Below are positions 21,144-29,296 of a stretch of DNA of 64,000 nucleotides, piece by piece (within the stretch, counting starts at the first letter, position 1; each line of letters starts with the position of its first letter). This stretch comes from Acidobacteriota bacterium (lineage in GTDB: Bacteria > Acidobacteriota > Terriglobia > Bryobacterales > Bryobacteraceae): contig JAFKEE010000031.1 in the NCBI GenBank assembly GCA_017307505.1, positions 124,001 to 188,000 of the forward strand. The letters are read 5' to 3'. The notes under the pieces are model-generated. The model saw only the letters and a list, made by a program, of their open reading frames with translations, searched no databases and was not told where the DNA came from. Both the position numbers and the translations under genes were made by a program.

Positions 21144-21827
21144 ATGCGGCTTCTTTTGGTTGAGGATGAACAGGACGCGGCCCGGATGCTCGCCAAAGGG
21201 CTGCGGGAGCAGACCTATGCCGTGGACATCGCGTTCGATGGGGACGCGGCCATGGAGAAGCTGTCCGTAAACACCTACGACCTGGTGATCCTCGACGTCA
21301 TGCTGCCCTGCCGGAACGGCTTCGAGGTCTGCCGTGAAATGCGCCGTATGGGTGCCATTGCCCCTGTTCTGATGCTCACAGCTCAGGATCAGGTCCTGAG
21401 CCGGATTGAAGGACTCGATAGCGGTGCTGACGACTACCTCACCAAGCCGTTTGACTTCGGTGAATTGTCAGCACGCATACGAGCTCTTCTGCGCCGTGGT
21501 CCAGCCCTCCAGGACCCCGTGATCCGCGTCGCCGACCTCACCATCGATACCCGCAACCGCTCCGTCCACCGCGGCGGCCGCGGCATCGATTTCACCGCCA
21601 AGGAGTATGCGCTCCTGGAATACCTAAGTAAACGCCAGGGCGAGGTGGTAACCCGGCCTGAAATCTCTGAGCACGTGTGGGACGAAACCTACGACCCGTT
21701 CTCCAACCTGATCGAGGTCTACATTCAACGGCTGCGCCGCAAGATTGACACTCCCGGTGAGTCCAGGCTCATCCATACCCGGCGCGGCGAGGGATACCGG
21801 ATTGGCGGGCACGACGAGGATGATTAA
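21144..21827 (+). CDS. OmpR-family response regulator next to the metal pump
   Basis: A 227-residue regulator: receiver domain (residues 1-115) with phosphorylatable Asp51 in ILDVMLP and conserved lysine in LTKPF, then an OmpR-type winged helix (FTAKEYALLEYLSKRQGEVVTR ... LIEVYIQRLRRKID). The start lies 18 bases after czcA and the stop overlaps the kinase start, so it is probably part of the same transcript. Closest described relatives by context are CopR, CusR and CzcR. Confidence 0.92.
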   Translation: MRLLLVEDEQDAARMLAKGLREQTYAVDIAFDGDAAMEKLSVNTYDLVILDVMLPCRNGFEVCREMRRMGAIAPVLMLTAQDQVLSRIEGLDSGADDYLTKPFDFGELSARIRALLRRGPALQDPVIRVADLTIDTRNRSVHRGGRGIDFTAKEYALLEYLSKRQGEVVTRPEISEHVWDETYDPFSNLIEVYIQRLRRKIDTPGESRLIHTRRGEGYRIGGHDEDD

Positions 21828-23241
21828 GTCCATTCGCGCCAGGCTCACCCTCTGGTACGTGGCCGTCTTCAGCGTCATTCTGGCGGTCTCTGGTTTTGTT
21901 GTCTTCTCACAACTTGTCGAGAGCCGCTACCAGCGCTTGGACTCACGCCTGGAACTGGCTGGCCGGGTGCTGGCTGCCTCACTGAAACACGAAATCGAGG
22001 AGCACGAAGGAAAGGCGCCCGGCGAGGCATCCTTCCGGTCTGTTCTCATCACAATCCATCAGCTCACTTTCCCGGCACAGGCCGTGACCATCCTTCAGGC
22101 CAATCGCACGGTCGGACAGAAGCCGGACTCTCTGGCTCGGACCGTCGCTCGCACCGCGATCCAAGAGTCCGCTGCTTTCACTCAGCAAACAAACCCGGCC
22201 CATTGGTCCGAACACGGTTGGCGCTACTCCGCGCTCCGGTTGTCGCTGCCGGTACACGGGGAGTACATGATCGTCTCCGGGGAATCCGAACAGGAAACGG
22301 AGCGGGAGGTGGCCACGCTCCGGCGGGCCTTTCTCGTCGGCGTACCGGTTGCGGTGCTCCTGTCCGCCCTCGGCGGCTATTGGTTGGCGCGTAAGAGCCT
22401 CGCACCGGTCGTCCTGATCTCCCAGACGGTGGAGTCCATCACTTCGCGAAACCTCGAACGCCGCGTGCCTATCCTCAACCCAGCGGATGAACTCGGGCTT
22501 CTCGCTCAGACTTTCAATCGTCTTCTGGAGCGTCTGGGCACCGCCTTCGAGCAGCAGCGGCGCTTCATGGCCGATGCCTCCCACGAACTTCGAACCCCCG
22601 TATCCGTCGCTCACACTGCGACAGAGGTCACTCTCGATCAGCCGAACCGCACCGAAGGCGAATACCGCGAAGCCCTCCAGATCATCGATGGACAATTGCG
22701 CCGCCTGAAACGTGTTGTGGAGGATATGTTCCTGCTGGCGAGAGCCGATTCCGGCGCGGTGCCCCTGCGTCCCAGCAAGTTCTATCTCGATGAACTGCTG
22801 GCCGACACGGCCGCCGCGGCTCGTGTGCTCGGCGAGAAACTGTCAGTGAATGTGGAAGCCGCGCCTATGGAAGAGTCCCTCTGCTGCGCCGATGAGTCCC
22901 TCGTGCGCCAGATGGTCATGATCCTGCTCGACAATGCTGTGAAGTACTCGCTACCTGGTGGCCGCGTCAGCATTCGGCTAGGGCGTCGCGAGGGACTTTA
23001 CGAGATCTTCGTCCAGGACAACGGCCCCGGTATTCCACCAGACGCCCAGCCCTTTATCTTCAATCGCTTCTATCGGGCTGATCCCGCGCGCAGCCGCTCG
23101 TCCGCCACCTCGGGAGGGGCCGGATTGGGATTGTCCATTGCGCGCTGGATTGCCGAGTGTCATCACGGCGACTTGCGCCTTCTCTCCGCTAACTCTTCTG
23201 GAACTGTATTCTGTGCCACACTGCCAACATCGGTTGCTTAG
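21820..23241 (+). CDS. Sensor histidine kinase paired with the metal-pump regulator
   Basis: A 473-residue inner-membrane kinase. It has two transmembrane helices (about residues 8-30 and 168-190) around a periplasmic sensor of ~130 residues, a HAMP domain, an H-box FMADASHELRTPVS, an N-box LLDNAVKYS, and G-boxes DNGPGIP and GGAGLGLSIA. The ATG at 21820 overlaps the regulator by 8 bases and starts right before the first helix; a longer frame from 21745 would run inside the regulator gene. Metal sensing in the periplasm is inferred from the pump operon upstream. Confidence 0.9.
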   Translation: MIKSIRARLTLWYVAVFSVILAVSGFVVFSQLVESRYQRLDSRLELAGRVLAASLKHEIEEHEGKAPGEASFRSVLITIHQLTFPAQAVTILQANRTVGQKPDSLARTVARTAIQESAAFTQQTNPAHWSEHGWRYSALRLSLPVHGEYMIVSGESEQETEREVATLRRAFLVGVPVAVLLSALGGYWLARKSLAPVVLISQTVESITSRNLERRVPILNPADELGLLAQTFNRLLERLGTAFEQQRRFMADASHELRTPVSVAHTATEVTLDQPNRTEGEYREALQIIDGQLRRLKRVVEDMFLLARADSGAVPLRPSKFYLDELLADTAAAARVLGEKLSVNVEAAPMEESLCCADESLVRQMVMILLDNAVKYSLPGGRVSIRLGRREGLYEIFVQDNGPGIPPDAQPFIFNRFYRADPARSRSSATSGGAGLGLSIARWIAECHHGDLRLLSANSSGTVFCATLPTSVA

Positions 23242-24374
23242 TCAATTTTCCGTAGAGTGACTTCGTGGATTTTAAGGGTCCCTGCGATTTTGTTGTCGAG
23301 TTTTTCCGAGATTTTCCGCTCCAGCTGTGTCACCAGGGCCCTGGTTTCCGGCCTCACGACGAATCGGACCTCGATCGTCCTTCGTTGTGTTGTTCCGTGG
23401 ATCTGCTCCGTTGAGATGCCAAACCCACCGGGGTGATCTGCGTCAAACAGATGGAAGAATGGCCCTTCATTTGTTGTAATTCCAAGCCCCTCCACCACCG
23501 CGGTGAAAAGATATGCGCCTGGAATTACGTATGACAATTGCCTGACATTGTTGTACGCCAGATTGGCCGTTCCGGGAAACGTGACCGTAAGCCCGTCTTT
23601 GTGAATGGTTTCCAAGCCCCCAGGCGAATCCAGCGTCCAGTCCAGAGGGGTTTTGAATGGTACGGCGAAATTCGGGTTGCTGAGGAAGTTGCTCTGCAGG
23701 TAGCCAGCACGGCGTTCCAAGGGCAGCCAGGCCGCCCAAAGATGCGCGGCGGTCGAGTATTCCCTGCGCCTGCACAGCGCCGTGGTGAGGCCGCTGGCGC
23801 TGTTCTCGTCTGTGAGCTTCCTCTCACTCATCCATGCCCAGATCTTCACCAGATCGGCCGTTGGCAGCGTACCCTCGGCCCACGTGAGGTAAGCCGGCAG
23901 CGTTTGAGGCGGTATGCCCTTTCGCAGGATCTCGCCCATGTCCACGCCGAAATAATCGGAGAAAATCAGTTCGTTGTAGGCAGGGGTCAGTTGCAGAATA
24001 CGTTTCCCCAGGGCCAGCACCTCCGCTGTGTGTTCGTGAATGAGATGGAAGTTCAGTGCTCGCATCTGCACCGGCGCGATCGCAGGCCCCAGCGCAAGAG
24101 CCCGGTCAAAGGCTTTCTCAGCGGCCCGGACATCGCCCGAATTGTCGAGGGATTCAGCGTAGGCGGCCCATTTATATGGGTTTGCGGGATCCATTGCGGT
24201 GTATGACAACTCCGAATTCACCTGGTCGGACCGGCAGAATCCAAAGCGGCATGGTGCGGAATTGGGCGAGGGTTCGCCGAAGTCCTGCAGCAGTGTTACA
24301 GAGGCTGTAATGACGAGCATCGCAGGGACTATAAGCCGAGCTGAAAATAGCCGGGAAGCGGTAGTTTGATTCAT
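23238..24374 (-). CDS. Membrane-anchored TPR-like protein beside the EPS locus
   Basis: I do not recognise a named family. The 378-residue product has an N-terminal hydrophobic segment (ARLIVPAMLVITASVTLL) and a tetratricopeptide-like part (NPYKWAAYAESLDNSGDVRAAEKAFDRALAL; about residues 60-110). The C-terminal ~150 residues look beta-rich, of the carbohydrate-binding or jelly-roll kind (GGLETIHKDGLTVTFPG...). It is divergent from the EPS operon and its stop overlaps that of the kinase gene by four bases, converging. The ATG at 24374 is preferred because residues upstream of it are polar and unrelated. A role in polysaccharide secretion is suggested only by position. Confidence 0.7.
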   Translation of the reverse strand: MNQTTASRLFSARLIVPAMLVITASVTLLQDFGEPSPNSAPCRFGFCRSDQVNSELSYTAMDPANPYKWAAYAESLDNSGDVRAAEKAFDRALALGPAIAPVQMRALNFHLIHEHTAEVLALGKRILQLTPAYNELIFSDYFGVDMGEILRKGIPPQTLPAYLTWAEGTLPTADLVKIWAWMSERKLTDENSASGLTTALCRRREYSTAAHLWAAWLPLERRAGYLQSNFLSNPNFAVPFKTPLDWTLDSPGGLETIHKDGLTVTFPGTANLAYNNVRQLSYVIPGAYLFTAVVEGLGITTNEGPFFHLFDADHPGGFGISTEQIHGTTQRRTIEVRFVVRPETRALVTQLERKISEKLDNKIAGTLKIHEVTLRKID

Positions 24375-24407
24375 GGATGATTGACAGAATTGACGGCGAT
24401 TTTTTGA

Positions 24408-24436
24408 TTGACACTCGCCTGACATTAGTCCATTAT
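24408..24436 (+). promoter_or_regulatory. Promoter of the exopolysaccharide operon
   Basis: TTGACA (24408-24413) and CATTAT (24431-24436) are spaced by 17 bases, so transcription would begin near 24443, leaving a leader of about 165 bases before the NusG-like gene. A second TTGACA at 24381 has no convincing -10. Confidence 0.6.
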
Positions 24437-24483
24437 TAAGTTTCTTGCACCTGAGAACAAGCATCGTTCTGTAGCTTTCGGTG

Positions 24484-24516
24484 GATATCCCCACTCAGCG
24501 ACTGAGGGGCGATATG
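24484..24516 (+). promoter_or_regulatory. Leader hairpin ahead of the NusG-like gene
   Basis: The untranslated leader contains CTCAG (24494-24498), a CGA loop and CTGAG (24502-24506), extended by CCC/GGG across a one-base bulge and then ATAT/ATAT (24485-24488, 24512-24515). A second small palindrome, TCTCAA-T-TTGAGA, lies about 40 bases further on. Leaders of this type are where RfaH/UpxY-like antiterminators are recruited; no sequence resembling the E. coli ops element is present. Confidence 0.4.
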
Positions 24517-24607
24517 CCGAACCCCCGTCGAGTTCCCCTTTGAACCAAGTTCCCGTCTCAATTTGAGATTGGGGCTCAAGGGGGCGAAGCCTGCTCAAAA
24601 CTTTCCC

Positions 24608-25111
24608 ATGTCAATAACGGCTATTGCCTGGTACGCCGTGCGTACCAGATCCCGGCAGGAGCAGGTCGTGTCCAAGTTTCTGAACGCGACCGGGTTGGAG
24701 GAATTCCTGCCCATTTATCAGGTTCGGCGGCGGTGGAGCGACCGGATTAAGGTCATTGACGTGCCCCTGTTCGATGGTTACGTCTTCTGTAGGTTCAATG
24801 ACAGTCAAATGGTGCCTGTTCTCAGTGCCCCAGGTGTAGTTCATGTCGTTTCCTTTGATGGCGCACCCGCCCCAATCCCTGAAACAGAGATCGAAGCTGT
24901 ACGGCGGCTCGTGAGTAGCAAGCTGCCCGCCTCTCCTTGCCCGTACCTGAAGGAAGGTTCGCTGGTAAGAATTCGGAGCGGTCCGATGAAGGGCGTGGAG
25001 GGACGGTTAGTTGAGGTCAAGAATCAATACCGGTTGAGACTGTCGGTACACATGCTGCAAAGGAGCGTGGAGGTTGAAATAGACCCGGAAAGTGTTGAGG
25101 CCCTGACGTAG
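24608..25111 (+). CDS. NusG/UpxY-like transcription antiterminator
   Basis: A 167-residue specialised NusG paralogue. The NGN domain (residues ~5-105: AWYAVRTRSRQEQVVSKFL, EFLPIYQVRRRWSDR, PLFDGYVFCRF) is followed by a KOW domain (LKEGSLVRIRSGPMKGVEGRLVEVK). As first gene of a >20 kb polysaccharide operon it most likely binds RNA polymerase in the leader and suppresses Rho-dependent polarity, as UpxY and RfaH do. The ATG at 24608 begins the NGN domain; the frame could extend to 24563 but without family similarity. The next gene starts immediately after its stop. Confidence 0.88.
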   Translation: MSITAIAWYAVRTRSRQEQVVSKFLNATGLEEFLPIYQVRRRWSDRIKVIDVPLFDGYVFCRFNDSQMVPVLSAPGVVHVVSFDGAPAPIPETEIEAVRRLVSSKLPASPCPYLKEGSLVRIRSGPMKGVEGRLVEVKNQYRLRLSVHMLQRSVEVEIDPESVEALT

Positions 25112-25369
25112 ATGACCCTGTTCAACAAGCGAAGCAAGATGGTGAGCATCCGGCTTTCGGACGATGAATTCCGACGGCTGCGTGAAGTGTGTGAGGCCAC
25201 GGGGGCGCGAAGTATCAGCGATTTGGCCCGTGAGGCGATGCATCGGCTGGTAGATATGCCGCACAACGGGCATGCGCCGATGGAATCGCGAATAGAGCAA
25301 CTGGACCAGAAGCTCTCGAGTTTGCAGGCGAGGCTCGACCGGCTGGCGCAGATGGTGGAAGGAACATGA
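25112..25369 (+). CDS. Small ribbon-helix-helix protein with C-terminal coiled coil
   Basis: The 85-residue product begins with a basic stretch and an RHH-type unit (MVSIRLSDDEFRRLREVCEATGARSISDLAREAMHRL, residues 10-46): a beta strand with alternating residues followed by two helices, as in Arc/CopG proteins. A short linker then leads to a heptad-repeat helix (IEQLDQKLSSLQARLDRLAQMV). The ATG directly abuts the TAG of the antiterminator and the stop overlaps the export gene (ATGATG), so it is tightly built into the EPS operon. A DNA-binding, probably autoregulatory role is inferred from fold only. An alternative start is Met10. Confidence 0.75.
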   Translation: MTLFNKRSKMVSIRLSDDEFRRLREVCEATGARSISDLAREAMHRLVDMPHNGHAPMESRIEQLDQKLSSLQARLDRLAQMVEGT

Positions 25370-26301
25370 TGAAACTCTTGCTGCTGCTCCTGTGTTCTGC
25401 CGTTGTTTGGGGCCAGCAGGAAACGGACGAGCGCTCTACCTACGTCTTGGGCCCCGGTGACCAGATTCTTGTGCGCGTGTTGGATATGGAAGAGATGTCT
25501 AAGGAAGCTTTCCAGATCGACATGCGCGGCAACGTCAATTTGCCGATGGTTGGCCGCATCCAGGCCAAGGGCATGACTGTTGAGCAGTTGGAAGAAGCGA
25601 TCGCCACGCGCCTCAAGTCGTTCATCAAACAACCGGACGTGTCGGTGACTCTGCACGAGATGCGAAGTCAGCCGGTGAGTGTCCTGGGGTCCGTCCGTAA
25701 CCCCGGAGTTCACCAGTTGCAGGGCCAGAAGAGTCTTCTGGAAGTTTTGAGCCTGGCAGGCGGACTCCAGCCTGAGGCCGGCTATTCCGTAAGAATCGCG
25801 CGGAGGAAGGAGTGGGGTCCCATCCCGCTTCCGGGCGCGAGGCTGGATGACACCGGGCAATACTGGGTGGCCGAAGTTGGCGTCAAGGAGATCATGGAAG
25901 CTCGCTCTCCGGAGAAGAACATCCCGGTGAAGCCTCAGGATGTAGTGACAGTGCCAAAAGGACAGATGGTCTACGTCATGGGCGCAGTGAAAAAGAGCGG
26001 AGGGTTCGTATTGGGTGAAAAAGAGAAAACCACAGTGCTTGAGGCGCTCTCGATGGCCGAAGGTTGCGACAACTTCGCCAAGCGAGGCGGGGCAAAGATC
26101 CTTCGGAAGACTGACAACCCGGACAAACGGCTGGAGATTGCCCTCGACCTGAGTAAGATCCTCGATGGCAAACAGAAGGACGTGCAAATGGAACAGGATG
26201 ACATCCTGTTCGTGCCGATAAGCGGCACGAAGAAGGTAATGGCGCGTTCAGCAGAGGCGGCAATCGGAATCGGCACTGGGCTGGCGATCTACCGGCGGTA
26301 A
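25366..26301 (+). CDS. Polysaccharide export protein (Wza type, Poly_export and SLBB domains)
   Basis: A 311-residue envelope protein. A signal peptide (KLLLLLLCSAVVWGQ) is followed by a Poly_export domain (YVLGPGDQILVRVLDMEEMSKEAFQIDMRGNVNLPMVGRI, about residues 25-100) and two SLBB modules (VSVLGSVRNPGVHQL and VYVMGAVKKSGGFVL). Such proteins form the export channel for capsule or EPS. A lipobox is not clear (Cys10 is preceded by Leu residues), and there is no obvious C-terminal amphipathic helix like that of E. coli Wza. It is four bases upstream of its kinase partner. Confidence 0.9.
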   Translation: MMKLLLLLLCSAVVWGQQETDERSTYVLGPGDQILVRVLDMEEMSKEAFQIDMRGNVNLPMVGRIQAKGMTVEQLEEAIATRLKSFIKQPDVSVTLHEMRSQPVSVLGSVRNPGVHQLQGQKSLLEVLSLAGGLQPEAGYSVRIARRKEWGPIPLPGARLDDTGQYWVAEVGVKEIMEARSPEKNIPVKPQDVVTVPKGQMVYVMGAVKKSGGFVLGEKEKTTVLEALSMAEGCDNFAKRGGAKILRKTDNPDKRLEIALDLSKILDGKQKDVQMEQDDILFVPISGTKKVMARSAEAAIGIGTGLAIYRR

Positions 26302-26304
26302 CAG

Positions 26305-28875
26305 ATGGAAGATCAAAACCGAGTTTTCAATACAGGACGGGGTGGCATGAACCTTCCCGCAAGACAACAGGTAATCGACGCTCCCGCCTACGGGCCGGGA
26401 GATCGCGGTTTCCAACATTCAGGCTACCCGGCCGATATGGAAGAGCCGGACCATGGAGGACTGATTGAGTACTGGCGCATCCTGCGCCGGCGGAAAGGAA
26501 CCCTGATCCTGATATCCGGAATGGGACTTCTCCTTGCGTTGCTGGTGACCCTACCCCAAACCCCGGTTTATCAGGCCAAGACCACACTCGAGATCCTGGA
26601 GTTGAACCAGGACTTTATGAACATGAAGACGGTCCAGCAGGTGGCCGATGGCGGCACATCCAACCTGATGACCGACATCCAGACACAGATCAAAATCCTG
26701 CAGAGCGAGAGCCTGCTCGACCGGGTCGTCTCTTCGCTGAAGGCGAAAGACATATCCGAACTCGGGCGGGGAAAGAGCCGCATTTCCGCCTGGCGCAGAG
26801 CGCTGAACCTGCCGGAGCCCAGCGGTGCTGACGACCGCACCGCAGCGCTCAAGATGGCTCAGCGAGAAATGAAAGTCCGTGCCAGCGGGCAGACGCGAAT
26901 CGTCGAAATCCTGGTGGATTCCACCGACGCCAAACTCGCTACCGATTTCGCCAACCGGCTGACCCAGGAATACATCGAGCAGAACATGGATGCCCGGTGG
27001 AAAATGTCTCAACGCACCGGCGAGTTTCTGGCCAAACAGATTGATGAGACCCGAGTCAAATTGGAGCGCAGTGAGGATGCCCTGCAGGATTATGCAAGGC
27101 GGAACGGCCTGCTCTTCACAGATGAGAAGACCAACGTCACTACGGACAAGCTAAAGCAGGTGCAGGAGTCGTTAACGAAAGCCCAGACGGAACGCGTGCA
27201 AAAGCAAAGCCGCTGGGAAATGGCGACCACAGCACCGGCGGATACCCTGCCGGACGTGCTGGACGACAAGACCCTTCAGGACTACCAGACCAGGCTGACG
27301 GATCTGCGGCGGCAGAAGGCGGAACTGGAGGAAACGTTCACCTCCGACAATCCGAAGGTGAAGCGCGTGGAAGCCCAGGTCATCTCTGTAGCCAAAAGGT
27401 TGGAACAGCAGCGTGCCGACATCCTCAAGCGAATCAAGAACGAGTACGACGAAGCGCTGCGCCGCGAGAAGTTGCTGGAATCAGACTACCGCCTGCAGGC
27501 AGGACTCGTGACGGATCAGGGTGACAAAGCAATAACCTACAACATCCTGAAGCGGGAGGCGGATACGAACCGGCAGCTTTACGATTCAATGCTGCAGCGT
27601 GTGAAGGAAAGCGCCATCTCCAGCGCTCTCAAGGCCAGCAATGTCCGTGTCGTGGATCCCGCTAAAATCCCCACCAAGCCTTACAAGCCGAGCTTCGCGA
27701 CGAATGCAGCGCTCGGGTTTGTGGGCGGGCTTTGCCTCGGCATCGCCTTCGTCGTCACAACGGATCGCGCCAACCGCACTTTGACGGAGCCGGCTGACAT
27801 TGCTTACTACCTGAACGTCCCGGAACTGGGCATGATCCCGGCCGAATCTTCCATGACCGGGAAACGGATGAAGTACTTCGGCCGGAACGACAGGAAAGAT
27901 GGCGGTTCCGACGAGCTTGGCCTGGATGACGAGCAACGGCTGGAATTAGTGACCTTCCAGCGCAAGCCAAGTTTGTTGGCTGAAAGTTTTCGGGCCACGC
28001 TCACCAGTATTCTGTTCACCGGGCAGGAGGGCCGCCGGCCCAAAATGCTGGTGGTGACCAGTCCCTCCCCCGGTGAGGGGAAAACAACCGTTGTGACGAA
28101 TCTTGCCATTGCGTTGGCGGAAACCGGACAGCGCGTGCTCCTGATCGACGCGGATACACGCAAACCTAGAATTCACTCCATCTTCGGATTGGGGAACGAC
28201 CGTGGCCTCACCACCATCCTTCGAGGCACCAATCAGAACGGCAGCGCCTCGCGCTATGGTCGTCCGTGCAGGAATGGCGACTCGCGCGAGAACGGAAGGG
28301 CGAATGGACTGGCTCCCAGTCCACGTACCGGTGAGGGACACGGTGACGTCGCTACCGAACTACACAACGGCAGGCCCGGTGCAGAGCCGGCCGCCCACGG
28401 AACTGGTGGTGCCAGGGCGGGCTTGTTAACAAGTGAACTCGCCACCTTGCTCAGCGGAATGGTAGTGGAGACAAAGGTCGATGGATTGTACATCCTGCCC
28501 AGCGGCCCAGGTGTGGCCGGCGCTACCAATCTTCTTTACTCACAGCAATTGCCGGAGCTTCTCAGTCACCTCCAGGATGAGTTTGACATGATCTTCATTG
28601 ACACCCCGCCGATGCTGCAGATCCCGGATGCCCGAGTCATCGGGCGCCTGGCCAGCGGTGTCGTGCTGGTGGTGCGCGCGAACCAGACAACGCGCGACGC
28701 AGCCATGGCGGCTCGAGGCCGGCTGCGCGACGACGGTACCCACGTGGTAGGCACCGTCCTGAACGACTGGAATCCGAAGCAGTCCCCGGGCGGCTACTAC
28801 GGATACTACGATGGCAATTACGGCAAGTACTACAAGCGCTACTATGGGCCCACCACAGAGGGCGAGAGCGCCTGA
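26305..28875 (+). CDS. Wzc-type polysaccharide co-polymerase and tyrosine autokinase
   Basis: An 856-residue inner-membrane protein. It has an N-terminal Wzz domain with a helix near residues 68-90, a periplasmic coiled coil (about 230-400), a GNVR-type segment, a second helix (~465-490, FATNAALGFVGGLCLGIAFVV) and a cytoplasmic BY-kinase. The kinase has Walker A SPSPGEGKTT (586-595), Walker A' VLLIDAD (611-617) and Walker B MIFIDTPP (from ~762). The C-terminus has a cluster of nine tyrosines (about 830-851), the usual autophosphorylation site. A hydrophilic stretch of ~70 residues (about 641-712) between Walker A' and Walker B is not typical. It controls chain length together with the export protein and the CpsB-like phosphatase at 56652. 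Confidence 0.92.
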   Translation: MEDQNRVFNTGRGGMNLPARQQVIDAPAYGPGDRGFQHSGYPADMEEPDHGGLIEYWRILRRRKGTLILISGMGLLLALLVTLPQTPVYQAKTTLEILELNQDFMNMKTVQQVADGGTSNLMTDIQTQIKILQSESLLDRVVSSLKAKDISELGRGKSRISAWRRALNLPEPSGADDRTAALKMAQREMKVRASGQTRIVEILVDSTDAKLATDFANRLTQEYIEQNMDARWKMSQRTGEFLAKQIDETRVKLERSEDALQDYARRNGLLFTDEKTNVTTDKLKQVQESLTKAQTERVQKQSRWEMATTAPADTLPDVLDDKTLQDYQTRLTDLRRQKAELEETFTSDNPKVKRVEAQVISVAKRLEQQRADILKRIKNEYDEALRREKLLESDYRLQAGLVTDQGDKAITYNILKREADTNRQLYDSMLQRVKESAISSALKASNVRVVDPAKIPTKPYKPSFATNAALGFVGGLCLGIAFVVTTDRANRTLTEPADIAYYLNVPELGMIPAESSMTGKRMKYFGRNDRKDGGSDELGLDDEQRLELVTFQRKPSLLAESFRATLTSILFTGQEGRRPKMLVVTSPSPGEGKTTVVTNLAIALAETGQRVLLIDADTRKPRIHSIFGLGNDRGLTTILRGTNQNGSASRYGRPCRNGDSRENGRANGLAPSPRTGEGHGDVATELHNGRPGAEPAAHGTGGARAGLLTSELATLLSGMVVETKVDGLYILPSGPGVAGATNLLYSQQLPELLSHLQDEFDMIFIDTPPMLQIPDARVIGRLASGVVLVVRANQTTRDAAMAARGRLRDDGTHVVGTVLNDWNPKQSPGGYYGYYDGNYGKYYKRYYGPTTEGESA

Positions 28876-29296
28876 GGCACCAGGAAACTTGCCAGACCAT
28901 CAGAGACCCGTACCGCGACTGCCATGGGCGCGGCACACGCCAGGAAGCGTTGCTGAATGACGGCACTTCAGCCCATCGGTTCGGCCGCGCCTCAAGCCCG
29001 CTGAGGGTCACTGGCTAGTCCGCGATCCAATTTGTGGCCACGGCCGCCGCAAACCACTTGATCGCACAATCGACGCCCGCGCCCAACCTGGCCGTCTCGA
29101 TGGACAGGACCCGGTCATCGACCCTGAACGGCTTGTTCCACTGCACGGCCAGTGCGGGATCCGCAACCGTTCAGCGGCAAATGACAGGCCTCGTCTCGGC
29201 TCGAGTTCAAAGCGGTGGCGCTCCTGGATTGGCCGCATTCATTTCGCATTGCAGGATCCTTGCAGAGTATCGAACTCGTTTGACGAGGGATTACAG
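28876..29296. other. 421-base gap in the EPS operon, possible gene remnant
   Basis: No complete gene is supported here. On the minus strand a 50-codon open stretch ending in TAG at 29015 reads DPALAVQWNKPFRVDDRVLS..., which recalls the C-terminus of RmlC-like sugar 3,5-epimerases (D-P-x-L-x-V-x-W followed by D-x-V-L-S). It is blocked by stops further upstream. The rest shows only short frames in all directions. This may be a relic of a deleted sugar-epimerase gene or a chance reading in GC-rich DNA. Confidence 0.3.

Noticed and set aside
24443-24607. JUMPstart/ops element for RfaH
   Set aside because: No match to the GGCGGTAGC core was found in the leader, so only a generic structured leader is reported.
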